A DNA stretch of 64,000 nt from CADCVT01 sp036389485 (GTDB taxonomy: Bacteria; Actinomycetota; Thermoleophilia; Solirubrobacterales; Solirubrobacteraceae), in contig DASVPR010000026.1 of assembly GCA_036389485.1 (NCBI GenBank), forward strand, positions 1 through 64,000, given 5' to 3'. The first letter of the stretch is position 1. Each line of letters opens with the position of its first letter. Of the stretch, positions 26,578 to 34,853 are shown piece after piece. The position numbers and the translations under genes are program-made. The notes beneath the pieces are model-generated. The model was given only the letters and a program-made list of their open reading frames with translations, was not told the DNA's origin and ran no database searches.

Positions 26578-28990
26578 CGACGCGGCCGCCGCGCAGCCGC
26601 GACACGATCCGCACCGTGTAGCGGCCGGCGGGCAGCCCCCGCAGGTCCACGAGCGCGAGGAACCGGCGCCGCCGGTCCCGCCGCACGCGCACCGGCCTGC
26701 CGTTCACGACGACGCGGACCTTCAGCACCTTCCGGCCGCGCACGCGCCGCGGCGGGTGGATGTAGAAGCGGCGGCGGCTCTGGCACGCGACGCGCGTGAG
26801 TCCCGACCCGACCCGCACCGTGCGGTCGCAGCCGGCCAGCGTGACCGCCATCGGGACGTCGCTGTCGACGCGCAGGTCGACGTCGCAGCCGACGCGCGCC
26901 CGCACGACGTCGACGGTCACGGCGGTGATGCCGCGCGAGACGAGGTCGAGCCGGTTGGCCTTCGGCTCGGCCGGCGCGTCGCCCCAGCCGCGGGCGCGGC
27001 GGACGAACGGCAGCGGCCCGTGCGAGCCGCCTTCGAGCGTCCCGCCGCCCTGCTCCTCCTCCAGCGGCGGCGGGTCGCCGACGCCGAACGCGTGCGACCG
27101 GGCGTCGATCGTGCCCTCGGCGGCGCCCTCGCGCAGCCGCAGGCCCGAGAGCCAGTACGCGTGGTCGGACGCGCCGAGCGGCTCGGTCCTCTCGTTGCGC
27201 AGCACGTAGGTGACGTGCGGGGGCGCACGGTCGACGCGGTGCTCGCCCAGGAACTCGGCGGCCGGCCCGTACTCGTCGTTGTTGCCGAGCGTGATGTGGC
27301 CGGCCGGGCTGAACATGCGCCAGTCGTAGCGCAGCCCGAGCGCGTTCATCTCGCTGCGCGCCTGCTCGGCGAGCGCGGGCGACACCAGCTCGTCCTGACC
27401 CGCGTACCACGCCATCAGCGGGACGTTGCGCAGGCCCGGCAGGTACGCGGCGTCGCCGAACAGCGGGCCGACGATCGGGAACGCGCGCGCGAAGAGGTCT
27501 GGCCAGCGGCCGCCGAGCCGGTACGTCCCCTCGCCGCCCATCGAGTAGCCGCTCACGGCCGCCCAGTCGGGGTCGAGCGGGTAGTGGCGCGCGACGTCGG
27601 CCCACATCTCGAAGACGTCGGCCTCGGCATAGGCCATGTACTGGCCGTCGGGGCCGCGGCCGAGCGGCGACGCGACGATCGACCCGCCGCCGCGCTCGCC
27701 GAACTGCTCGGCGTTGCGGCTGCCCAGGAACTCGTTGTGGTTGGCGGAGAGGCCGTGCATCGCCAGCGTGATCCCGTAGCCGCGCGCCGGCGGCGGCTTC
27801 CTCGGCACGTAGATCGCATACGGCTGCAGCTGCCCGAGGAACCGGCCGGTGCACGGCGGCGCCGGGTCCCCTTCGGTGACGTTGGCGATGAGGCACTTGC
27901 GCTCGTGGTCGACGCCCTTGCCGTTGTCGAACCGGCTGACGAGGATGCGGTTCAGGTGCCCGTCGCGCGGCACGCCCGAGTCGTCGTCGGCGCCCGCGGC
28001 GAGCTTCGCGAAGTCCACCTCGGCGAAGAACGCGCTCACGTCGCCGGTGGCGAGCGCGTCGCCCTGCGCGCGCTCGCGCCACCACGAGCCGTCGGCCTTC
28101 ACGCCCGCGCCGCCCTCGACGATCGTGTTCGCGGCCCCGGGCTCGGAGATCTTCGGGATCGGCTCGTTCGTGCGGAACGCGAGGTTGAAGAGGCCGGACT
28201 CCGACGGCGACCCCCCGCCGGGCGTCGTGGCCGAGGCGCGGCCGGGGTTCGGCGCGAGGTACGCGTCGCCGTCCGGGTCCCACAGGCCGACGCCGGCGGC
28301 CATGCGGACGGTCGCCGTGCCGGGGTCCCACGCCGCGTGCGGCACCCGCACGTCGAACTGGCGGCGGCGCTCGTCGACGGTGACCGAGGGCGCGGGCGCG
28401 CGCGCCGCCCCGTCCCCTGCCGCCTCGACCAGCTCGCCCGTCGTGCCGTGCACGGTGAGGAAGAGCTCCGCCGGCGACAGCACGTTCGCGCCGTGCGGCC
28501 AGGGCATCGGCGCGGGCGAGGACCCGAGCGCGATCGTGACGGCGGTCCGGCCCGGGTCGGCGAGCGTGTTGAGCGTGATGCGGAACGCGGTCGCGTCGTC
28601 CAGCGGCTTCACGCGCAGCTCGACGAGGTCCGCGGCGTTGCTCGCGAAGGCTGGGTCGGTCGGGTAGGTCAGCGTCCCGTGCTTCGGCGAGAACAGGAAC
28701 TCGAGGCCGCTGAACGGGTCGTCGGGATCCTGGGACCCGGCGGCGCCGTGGTCGTCGTAGAGGAAGTCCTGGTAGAGGAACTCGCCGTCGCGGTACGCGG
28801 TGGCGCCGGAGACGAGGATCGGGTCCGCGCGCCAGGGCCGCGCGGTCTCCATCTGCGGCGCGCCCGGCGGCGCGGCGTAGAGGAGGTCCGGTCCCGGGCG
28901 ATGCCCGGAGTCGACGGCCGGCAGCGACGCCGCGTGGGCAGGCGCGGCCAGCGCCCCCGCCACGAGCGCCGAGAGGACGAGCGGACGCAT
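26504..28990 (-). CDS. Large secreted protein: glucodextranase-like N-terminal domain plus esterase-type alpha/beta hydrolase
   Basis: 828 aa with a signal peptide (RPLVLSALVAGALAAPAHA). Residues ~40-270 form a DOMON/glucodextranase-like sandwich (FLYQDFLYDDHGAAGSQDP, ending GVGLWDPDGDAYLAP). The middle (~370-610) is an alpha/beta hydrolase of the esterase/PHB-depolymerase type. Its nucleophile is in VSGYSMGGEGTYRL, with an acid near WYAGQDELVSP and a candidate His in MFSPAGHITLGN. The C-terminal ~100 residues are a basic beta module. The ATG start overlaps an inverted repeat shared with the divergent TetR gene. Confidence 0.8.
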   Translation of the reverse strand: MRPLVLSALVAGALAAPAHAASLPAVDSGHRPGPDLLYAAPPGAPQMETARPWRADPILVSGATAYRDGEFLYQDFLYDDHGAAGSQDPDDPFSGLEFLFSPKHGTLTYPTDPAFASNAADLVELRVKPLDDATAFRITLNTLADPGRTAVTIALGSSPAPMPWPHGANVLSPAELFLTVHGTTGELVEAAGDGAARAPAPSVTVDERRRQFDVRVPHAAWDPGTATVRMAAGVGLWDPDGDAYLAPNPGRASATTPGGGSPSESGLFNLAFRTNEPIPKISEPGAANTIVEGGAGVKADGSWWRERAQGDALATGDVSAFFAEVDFAKLAAGADDDSGVPRDGHLNRILVSRFDNGKGVDHERKCLIANVTEGDPAPPCTGRFLGQLQPYAIYVPRKPPPARGYGITLAMHGLSANHNEFLGSRNAEQFGERGGGSIVASPLGRGPDGQYMAYAEADVFEMWADVARHYPLDPDWAAVSGYSMGGEGTYRLGGRWPDLFARAFPIVGPLFGDAAYLPGLRNVPLMAWYAGQDELVSPALAEQARSEMNALGLRYDWRMFSPAGHITLGNNDEYGPAAEFLGEHRVDRAPPHVTYVLRNERTEPLGASDHAYWLSGLRLREGAAEGTIDARSHAFGVGDPPPLEEEQGGGTLEGGSHGPLPFVRRARGWGDAPAEPKANRLDLVSRGITAVTVDVVRARVGCDVDLRVDSDVPMAVTLAGCDRTVRVGSGLTRVACQSRRRFYIHPPRRVRGRKVLKVRVVVNGRPVRVRRDRRRRFLALVDLRGLPAGRYTVRIVSRLRGGRVVRAKRAYRTCRPGAPRAPRPRPRR

Positions 28991-29007
28991 GTACCTCTAA
29001 GGTACAT
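28989..29007. promoter_or_regulatory. Inverted repeat ATGTACCT-CTA-AGGTACAT between divergent genes (TetR operator candidate)
   Basis: Perfect 8-base arms with a 3-base centre (19 bases) lie in the 22-base gap between the esterase start (28990) and the TetR start (29013). The left arm includes the esterase ATG. The arms contain ACCT...AGGT, the core of several TetR-type fatty-acid regulator sites. Binding by the adjacent TetR protein would block both genes. Confidence 0.7.
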
Positions 29008-29012
29008 CAGCG

Positions 29013-29618
29013 ATGGCCGTCGCGCTCCGCACCGACGAGGTCGCCCGCGACCAGCGCGCGCGGATGCTGCGTGCCATGGGCGACGTGGTCGCCGAGAAGG
29101 GCTACGCGGTCGCGACCGTGGCCGACGTCGTGCGCGCCGCGGGCGTCTCGCGCACCACGTTCTACGAGCAGTTCCGCTCGAAGGAGGACTGCTTCGTCGA
29201 CGCGTACCGCGACCACGTCGACACCCTCATCGCGGCGGTCCGCGGGGCGGTGCGCGAGACCGAGGGCTGGCGCGAGCAGCTGCGCGCCGGCATCCGCGCG
29301 TACCTCGCGGCCCTCGCCGCCGACCGCCGCTTCGCCCGCACCTACCTGCTCGAGATCCACGCCGCCGGCGAGGCCGCCCTCGACGCCCGCGCCCGCGCGC
29401 TGCGCCGCTTCGCGCAGCGCTACCACGCGACGTTCGAGCAGGCGCGCGCCGACGACCCGTCGCTGCGCGCGCCCGACCCGGACGCCCTGCTCGTCCTGTG
29501 CTCGGGCACCGAGCAGCTCGTCGCCGAGCGCCTGCGCCGCGACGAGCCGCTGGCGGAGCTCGAGGAGATCTTCTGCACCTGCGCCGAAGCCGTTCTGCTG
29601 CATCGACACGAGGAGTGA
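29013..29618 (+). CDS. TetR-family transcriptional regulator
   Basis: 201 aa. The HTH is clear: ARMLRAMGDVVAEKGYAVAT, then VADVVRAAGVSRTTFYEQFRS, then KEDCFVDAYRDHVD. The C-terminal ligand domain is unremarkable (REQLRAGIRAYLAALAADRR). It precedes two acyl-CoA dehydrogenase genes; a GAGGAG ribosome site lies in its own last codons (29610-29615). The usual reading is a repressor of a fatty-acid or steroid degradation unit induced by an acyl-CoA. It diverges from a secreted esterase across the shared operator-like dyad. Confidence 0.92.
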   Translation: MAVALRTDEVARDQRARMLRAMGDVVAEKGYAVATVADVVRAAGVSRTTFYEQFRSKEDCFVDAYRDHVDTLIAAVRGAVRETEGWREQLRAGIRAYLAALAADRRFARTYLLEIHAAGEAALDARARALRRFAQRYHATFEQARADDPSLRAPDPDALLVLCSGTEQLVAERLRRDEPLAELEEIFCTCAEAVLLHRHEE

Positions 29619-29619
29619 C

Positions 29620-30759
29620 ATGGACCTCTCTTTCAATGACCAGGAGGCCGCGTTCCGCGACGAGCTGCGCGCCTGGCTGGCCGACAACCCGGCGGGCGAG
29701 GCCCCGGCCGACGAGGACTCGCAGTACGCCTGGCGGCGCGACTGGCAGCGCCGGCTGAACGAGGGCCGCTGGGCGGGCGTCCACTGGCCGGAGGAGTACG
29801 GCGGCCGCGGCGCCTCGCTGATGGAGACCGCGATCTTCTTCGAGGAGATGGGCAAGGCGGGCGCGCCGCTGCCGGCGAACGTGCTCGGCCTGCTCCTCGC
29901 CGGCCCCACGATCATGATCTGGGGCACCGACGAGCAGAAGGACCGCTACCTCGCGCCGATCCTGTCCGCCGACGAGATCTGGTGCCAGGGGTTCTCGGAG
30001 CCCGAGGCGGGCAGCGACCTCGCGTCGCTGAAGACGCGCGCGGTCAAGGACCGCGACGAGTGGGTCGTCACCGGGCAGAAGGTGTGGACGTCGGGCGCGC
30101 AGTACTCGAAGTGGTGCATGCTCGTCGCGCGCACCGACCAGGACGCGCCGAAGCACAAGGGCCTCTCCTACTTCCTCATGGACATGGAGCAGGACGCCGT
30201 GCAGGTCCGCCCGCTGACCCAGATCACCGGCGACCCCGAGTTCAACGAGCTGTTCATCGAGGAGGCGCGGATCCCCGACGAGAACCTCCTCGGCGGGGAG
30301 GGCAACGGCTGGAAGGTCGCGCTCACGACGCTCATGAACTAGCGGGCGGGGCTCGGGTTCTTCCTCCAGGTCCGCCTGCGGCAGCTGCTCGACCGGCTGT
30401 TCGACGACGCGCTCGAGAACGGGCTGCTCGACGACCCGCGCGTCGCGGACAAGCTCGCCGACCTGCACATGCGGACCGAGATCCTGCGGCTGACGGCGTA
30501 CCGCGGGCTGAGCGTGATCGAGCAGTACGGCCAGCCCGGGCCCGAGGGCTCGCTCGTGAAGTGGCTGTGGAGCGAGACGAACCAGATGCTCACCCAGCTC
30601 GCGCCCGAGATCGTCGGGCCGGCCGCGCTGACCGGCGGCACCGAGTGGGCCTACGAGCTGCTGCGCGCCCGCGGCAACACGATCGAGGGCGGCACGACCG
30701 AGATCCTGAAGAACATCGTCGCCGAGCGCGTGCTCGGCCTGCCCCGCGCGGGCCGGTAG
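29620..30759 (+). pseudogene. Acyl-CoA dehydrogenase interrupted by an in-frame TAG
   Basis: The frame 29620-30759 encodes a complete acyl-CoA dehydrogenase except for a TAG at 30340-30342. The first part (240 aa) has LSFNDQEAAFRDELRAWLAD, EEYGGRGASLMETAIFFEEM, the FAD-binding WCQGFSEPEAGSDLASL and the WTSGAQYSKWCM segments. It then reads TTLMN-stop-RAGLGFFL, where the family has LMNER. So one G-to-T change turned a GAG (Glu) into TAG. The second part (30343-30759) contains the normal C-terminus (RARGNTIEGGTTEILKNIVA) and stays in the same frame. Either a real nonsense mutation, a base-calling error, or suppressed stop. The overall length (~379 codons) is normal. Confidence 0.8.
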
Positions 30760-30771
30760 GAGGAGACCGAG

Positions 30772-31758
30772 ATGCGGTTCACGCTGTCCGACGACCAGCA
30801 GGAGATCAAGCGCACCGCGCGCGACCTGCTGACGACCCGCTCGACGTGGGAGAAGGTCCGTACGAACGCGGAGGCGGCGCGGTACGACGACGCGCTGTGG
30901 AAGGAGCTGGCCGAGCTCGGCTGGCCCGGGATCGCGGTGGGCGAGGAGCACGGCGGGCAGGGCCTGGGCGTCGTCGAGCTCTGCGCGCTGCTCGAGGAGC
31001 TGGGCTACGCGTGCGCGACGGTCCCGTTCCTCGGGTCCGTGCTCGCCGCGCTCGCGATCGAGCACGCCGGCACCGACGAGCAGCGCTCCGAGTGGCTGCC
31101 GCGGCTCGCCTCCGGTGAGGCGCGCGGCGCGCTCGGCTCGCCGGGCGAGCTCGTGCCGGACGCGGCGGGCGCCGACGTCGTCGTCGTGCTCGACGGGGAC
31201 TCGGCGAGCCTCGGCTCGGCCGAGCCCGTCGACGCGATCGACCCGACGCGGCGCTACGGCCGCGTGCAGGGCGGCGGCGATCCGCTGCCCGGCGACGTGG
31301 CAGCCGTGGTCGACCGCGCGCTCGTCGCGGTGTCGGCCGAGCTGGTGGGCGTCGCCCAGCGCGCGCTCGACATGAGCGTCGAGTACGTCAAGGAGCGCAA
31401 GCAGTTCGGCGTGCCGGTCGGCAGCTTCCAGGCCGTCCAGCACAAGGCGGCGCAGATGCTGCTCGACGCCGAGGGCGGCCGCTCGGCGACCTACTACGCC
31501 GCGTGGGCGGCGGACGCGGCGCCCGAGCAGCTGCCGGGCGCGGCGGCGATCGCGAAGGCGTGGACGTCGGACGCCGGGCGCTCCGCGACCGGCTCGGCGA
31601 TCCAGCTGCACGGCGGCATCGGCTTCACGTGGGAGGCCGACGTCCACTGGCTGTACAAGCGCGCGCAGCTCGACTCCGCCTTCCTCGGCGGCGGCGGGAC
31701 GCACCGCGCGCGCATCGCGGCGCTCGCGGCACAGGACCGGGCGGGGGTCGCCGCATAG
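30772..31758 (+). CDS. Acyl-CoA dehydrogenase, second subunit type
   Basis: 328 aa. FAD-dependent oxidation of an acyl-CoA to the enoyl-CoA. The N-terminal MRFTLSDDQQEIKRTARDLL and the middle EHGGQGLGVVELCALLEELG are family marks. So are YVKERKQFGVPVGSFQAVQH and the C-terminal LHGGIGFTWEADVHWLYKRA. It is shorter than usual (328 versus ~380), and the middle domain is reduced. This is the pattern of one partner in alpha2beta2 FadE pairs described in mycobacterial steroid degradation. Its partner would be the interrupted gene 12 bases upstream. The ribosome site is GGAGGAGA (30759-30766). Confidence 0.9.
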   Translation: MRFTLSDDQQEIKRTARDLLTTRSTWEKVRTNAEAARYDDALWKELAELGWPGIAVGEEHGGQGLGVVELCALLEELGYACATVPFLGSVLAALAIEHAGTDEQRSEWLPRLASGEARGALGSPGELVPDAAGADVVVVLDGDSASLGSAEPVDAIDPTRRYGRVQGGGDPLPGDVAAVVDRALVAVSAELVGVAQRALDMSVEYVKERKQFGVPVGSFQAVQHKAAQMLLDAEGGRSATYYAAWAADAAPEQLPGAAAIAKAWTSDAGRSATGSAIQLHGGIGFTWEADVHWLYKRAQLDSAFLGGGGTHRARIAALAAQDRAGVAA

Positions 31759-31800
31759 CCGCGCCTCCCGGCCACACCTCACGGCTGATGATCCTCCACG

Positions 31801-31954
31801 CTGCTGTGGCGGTCGTGGAGCGGCTACGCATGGCTGTTCGCGCTCGGGATGAAGACGACGCTCGGCCACGTGGGCGACCCGCTGAAGGACGTGCGCGCGG
31901 TGGCGCAACATCGCCCGGCTGAGGTACCGGCTCCTGAACGACGTGCACGACTAG
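31801..31954 (+). pseudogene. Short frameshifted remnant of an unknown gene
   Basis: In one frame the bases read SGYAWLFALGMKTTLGHVGD then PLKDVRAV, and after a shift at about 31905 a second frame gives WRNIARLRYRLLNDVHD ending at TAG 31952-31954. The two parts join naturally as one C-terminus. No start or N-terminal half is seen after the acyl-CoA dehydrogenase stop. I do not recognise the family. Confidence 0.35.
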
Positions 31955-31966
31955 ATTTCGGGCGCG

Positions 31967-32269
31967 ATGAAGCTCTACATCTGCTACGGCACGTTCCCCA
32001 CGCCGCGACCCGGCGGGCATCCGTGCCGCAACGCGTACAAGGCGCTCACCGAAGCGGGCCACGAGCCCGAGCTGGTCAGGTCCTACGGTCTCGGCCTGCT
32101 GCCCGACAAGCCGTTCAACCAGACCGCCGGCCGCAAATACGTCAAGGAGAAGACCGGCAACGCCTGGGTGCCGATGCTGGAGCTCGACGACGGGACCGTG
32201 GTGCACGGCTCGAAGGAGATCGTCGCCTGGGCCGGCGCGAACCCCGCCGCGAAGCCCTCCGCGGCCTAG
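31967..32269 (+). CDS. Glutathione S-transferase N-terminal/thioredoxin-like domain protein
   Basis: 100 aa. The N-terminal thioredoxin-like fold of GST is visible: MKLYICYGTF, the helix HPCRNAYKALTEAGHEPELV, then a cis-Pro loop in NAWVPMLELDDGTVVHGSKE followed by IVAWAG. No C-terminal helical GST domain follows. Both cysteines (C6 and C20) lie in the N-terminal loop region. Glutaredoxin-like function is a possibility. Its last 128 bases are overlapped antisense by the tail of the S15 peptidase frame. Confidence 0.75.
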   Translation: MKLYICYGTFPTPRPGGHPCRNAYKALTEAGHEPELVRSYGLGLLPDKPFNQTAGRKYVKEKTGNAWVPMLELDDGTVVHGSKEIVAWAGANPAAKPSAA

Positions 32270-34334
32270 GCGCCGAGCGCGGGGCGCTCAGCCGCCGCCG
32301 CGAGAGCGCGCGGTGGTGCGCGCGCCGCTTCGCGCACCTCGCCGAGCCCTTCTTCCGCGCCGGGACGCCCGGCGCTAGCTCCTGTCCGAGCGGCAGGACG
32401 TACGGCGCGCGCCCGAGGACCGTCCTCCCGTCCGGCTGCTCGCGGACGGGAAGGCGCAGCTCGAGCCGCTTCACTTCCACGCGGTAGTCGGCGTTCGAGC
32501 GCCGCGCGTACGGGGCGTCGTTGCCGACCAGCTCGAGGCGCGGGACGTGGCCGGCCGCGAACCGCCACCCGTTCGGGTGCAGCTGGAAGACCTCGGTGCC
32601 CTGGCCGCTCGGCCGGTACAGGCCGCGCGCGACGAGTGTCTGCGAGCCGCCGTCGGGCGCGACGTCCCACAGCCGCGCGGCGAACTGCGCGGTGGCCTGC
32701 TCGCCGGTGAGGCCGAGCTCGGCGACGACCGTCGGCGCGCCGAGCAGCGTGTAGCCGTCGCCGGTCGCGGCCGGGAGCCGGTACGACGCGGTGCCCGGCG
32801 CGTCCTCCGAGGCCGTCGCGACGCACGCGTTCCCGCCGCCGCTCGCCGGGTCGATCTGCGCCGCGACGCTCGGATCCCCGCCGTCCGGCAGCACCTCGCC
32901 GCCCTCCGCCGTGAAGCGCACCTCGCCGTGCGCGAGCGCCTCGAACACCGGCGCAACGAAGGGCCCCTCCGAAGGAGCGTCGCGCGGGCAGGTCTGCGTC
33001 AGCGCCGCAACACTCGAAAATTCCGCTCCGTCCCCCAATTGTGAAGGGGACTGTCCGCCCAATGTTGAGGGGACTGTCCCCCCTCCGTCCCGCGATGTTG
33101 AGGGGACTGTCCCCCCTCCGTCGCGGACGAACCGGTCGAGCCAGCCGTGGACGCGATCGAGGAGCAGTTGCCGGTCGGCCGGCTTGTTCGACGCGCGCTG
33201 GTGGCCGAAGTCGGCGAGCAGGAGCGAGAGCGGGACCCGCGGGTGGTCGCGGCGGGTGCGGTTGGCGAAGCGGGTCACCTCGTCGACCGGGAACAGGTCG
33301 TCGGTGAAGCCGCTCGCTATGAACAGCGGCGCGGGGGGCGTCGACGCGTCGATGTGGAACGGCGAGTGGAACCGCGTGAGCGTCTCGATGATCGCGCGCG
33401 CCTGCGGGTCGTCGTACGGCGGCCCCGCGTTCGCGCGCGCCACCCACGTCGCGACGTCCGCCTCCGGATCGACGCCCGGCGGCGCGACGTAGCCCATCGG
33501 ACGCCCGGGCACGAACGGCTCGCCGACCGGCTGGCCCGGGCCGATCGCGTGCTCGGCCGCCGCGTAGACCGCGGTCGCGACCGACGCCTTGACGACGCCC
33601 ATCGGCGAGTACGCCAGGTCGGGCGGCGCGATCGCGTACGTCAGGTTGGTGCCATTCGGCGCGATCGCGTAGATCAGGTCGGTCCACGGGATGACGACCG
33701 CGGCACCGGCGATCGACAGCGGCGTGCCCGCAGGCGAGCGCCACGGGGCGAGCGACCCGTCCGGCAGCATCACCCGATCGCGCAGCGCGGCGAGCATCAG
33801 CGACTGGCCGCCCCCGTACGAGTCGCCGGTCACGCCGATCCGCCGCGCGTCGGCGACGCCCTCGTCGACCAGGCGCCCCGCCAGCTCCTGCGTGTCGCGC
33901 GCCTCGAAGCGGACGTCGGCGAGGTGGATCCACCCGCGCGCGCACGCGTCCGGCCGCGCGGCGCGCGACTCCGGCGTCCCGCACGAGCCCCAAAGGCCGC
34001 GCGCGGTGTAGGTCAACACCGCGTAGCCGGCACGCGCCCACGCGAACGCGTTGTCGGTGTACGCGGTCGAGGCCGGGTCGAGGTACTCGTACTTCGAGTT
34101 CCCGAAGCCGTGGATCGCGACGACGAGCGGGAGCGGGCCGCGGGAGGAGGCGGAGGGGAGCGTCACCGTGGCGTCGAGCGGCACGCCGTCCCACGTCTCG
34201 ACCACGCCCGAGCACTGCCAGACGCCCTCGCTCGCCCCGCAGTCGTCGAGCCCGAGAGGGCCGGCGAAGGCGGGCGGAGCGGCGGCGAGGAGCGCGGCAG
34301 CTGACGCGGCGGCGAGCGCGGCGCGGAGGGGCAC
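32142..34334 (-). CDS. Secreted S15/X-Pro dipeptidyl-peptidase-like hydrolase containing REP palindromes
   Basis: 730 aa from GTG 34334, with a signal peptide (RAALAAASAAALLAAAPPAFA). An alpha/beta hydrolase of the S15 type: HGFGNSKYEYLDPASTAYTD, nucleophile in VTGDSYGGGQSLMLAA, Asp in SGFTDDLFPVDEV, His in LADFGHQRASNK. A galactose-binding-like C-terminal domain follows (LELVGNDAPYARRS). Between these domains the DNA carries three palindromes of the RAYT-linked repeat. They add GGGTVPSTSRDGGGTVPSTLG to the protein without breaking the frame. The last ~85 codons are Arg/Pro/Ser-rich and run antisense over the GST-like gene, so the true end may be nearer 32400. Confidence 0.85.
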   Translation of the reverse strand: MPLRAALAAASAAALLAAAPPAFAGPLGLDDCGASEGVWQCSGVVETWDGVPLDATVTLPSASSRGPLPLVVAIHGFGNSKYEYLDPASTAYTDNAFAWARAGYAVLTYTARGLWGSCGTPESRAARPDACARGWIHLADVRFEARDTQELAGRLVDEGVADARRIGVTGDSYGGGQSLMLAALRDRVMLPDGSLAPWRSPAGTPLSIAGAAVVIPWTDLIYAIAPNGTNLTYAIAPPDLAYSPMGVVKASVATAVYAAAEHAIGPGQPVGEPFVPGRPMGYVAPPGVDPEADVATWVARANAGPPYDDPQARAIIETLTRFHSPFHIDASTPPAPLFIASGFTDDLFPVDEVTRFANRTRRDHPRVPLSLLLADFGHQRASNKPADRQLLLDRVHGWLDRFVRDGGGTVPSTSRDGGGTVPSTLGGQSPSQLGDGAEFSSVAALTQTCPRDAPSEGPFVAPVFEALAHGEVRFTAEGGEVLPDGGDPSVAAQIDPASGGGNACVATASEDAPGTASYRLPAATGDGYTLLGAPTVVAELGLTGEQATAQFAARLWDVAPDGGSQTLVARGLYRPSGQGTEVFQLHPNGWRFAAGHVPRLELVGNDAPYARRSNADYRVEVKRLELRLPVREQPDGRTVLGRAPYVLPLGQELAPGVPARKKGSARCAKRRAHHRALSRRRLSAPRSAPRPRRASRRGSRRPRRRSPSSRAPRSRRRAPASAPRRCRSSP
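33046..33114. repeat. Three REP-like palindromes inside the S15 peptidase gene
   Basis: Copies of GGGGACTGTCCCC are at 33069-33081 and 33102-33114; a one-mismatch copy (GGGGACTGTCCGC) is at 33046-33058. The first two are 23 bases apart, the same period as the array at 21155. Each is preceded by TGAAG- or TTGAGG-like bases. They sit at a domain junction in the reading frame and keep it open. Confidence 0.88.
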
Positions 34335-34391
34335 GCGTGAAGTGTCGCGCGTGGGGGCGGCGGCGGCGCCGGGGCGGTTAGCCTGCGCCGC

Positions 34392-34847
34392 GTGCGCATC
34401 TCCGCCAAGGCCGACTACGCGCTGCGCGCCGCGGCGGAGCTGGCGACGGCCGGCGGCGGCCCGGTGAAGGGCGAGCGGCTCGCGACGAAGCAGCAGATCC
34501 CGCCGAAGTTCCTCGAGAACATCCTCGGCGATCTGCGCCACGCCGGCCTCGTCCGCAGCCAGCGCGGCGCCGACGGCGGCTACTGGCTGCAGCGGCCGGC
34601 GAACGAGATCACGCTCGCCGAGATCGTGCGCGCGGTCGAGGGCCCGCTCGCGACCGTGCGCGGGCAGCGGCCCGAGGACGTCGAGTACACCGGCGCGGCG
34701 GAGCCGCTCCAGCGCGTGTGGATCGCGGTGCGCCGCAACCTGCGCGAGGTGCTCGAGCAGGTCACGGTCGCCGACCTCGCCGCCGGCGACCTGCCGGCAA
34801 GGGTGGAGCGCCTCGCCGCGGATCCGGCGTCGTGGGCGAAGCGGTGA
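34392..34847 (+). CDS. Rrf2-family transcriptional regulator without Fe-S cysteines
   Basis: 151 aa from GTG 34392. The winged helix is typical: RISAKADYALRAAAELATAG, then IPPKFLENILGDLRHAGLVR and RGADGGYWLQRPANEITLAE. The Fe-S-binding cysteines of IscR/NsrR are absent: no Cys is seen in the protein. CymR/CysB-like Rrf2 regulators of sulfur assimilation also lack them. It ends seven bases before the stop of the sulfate transporter ATPase on the other strand, so control of that operon is an attractive inference. The gap to the divergent S15 gene is 57 bases. Confidence 0.85.
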   Translation: MRISAKADYALRAAAELATAGGGPVKGERLATKQQIPPKFLENILGDLRHAGLVRSQRGADGGYWLQRPANEITLAEIVRAVEGPLATVRGQRPEDVEYTGAAEPLQRVWIAVRRNLREVLEQVTVADLAAGDLPARVERLAADPASWAKR

Positions 34848-34853
34848 GGAGCG

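Noticed and set aside
26756..29758. 1000-codon plus-strand frame antisense to the large esterase
   Set aside because: No motif, biased composition. The minus-strand frame has a signal peptide and hydrolase elbow.
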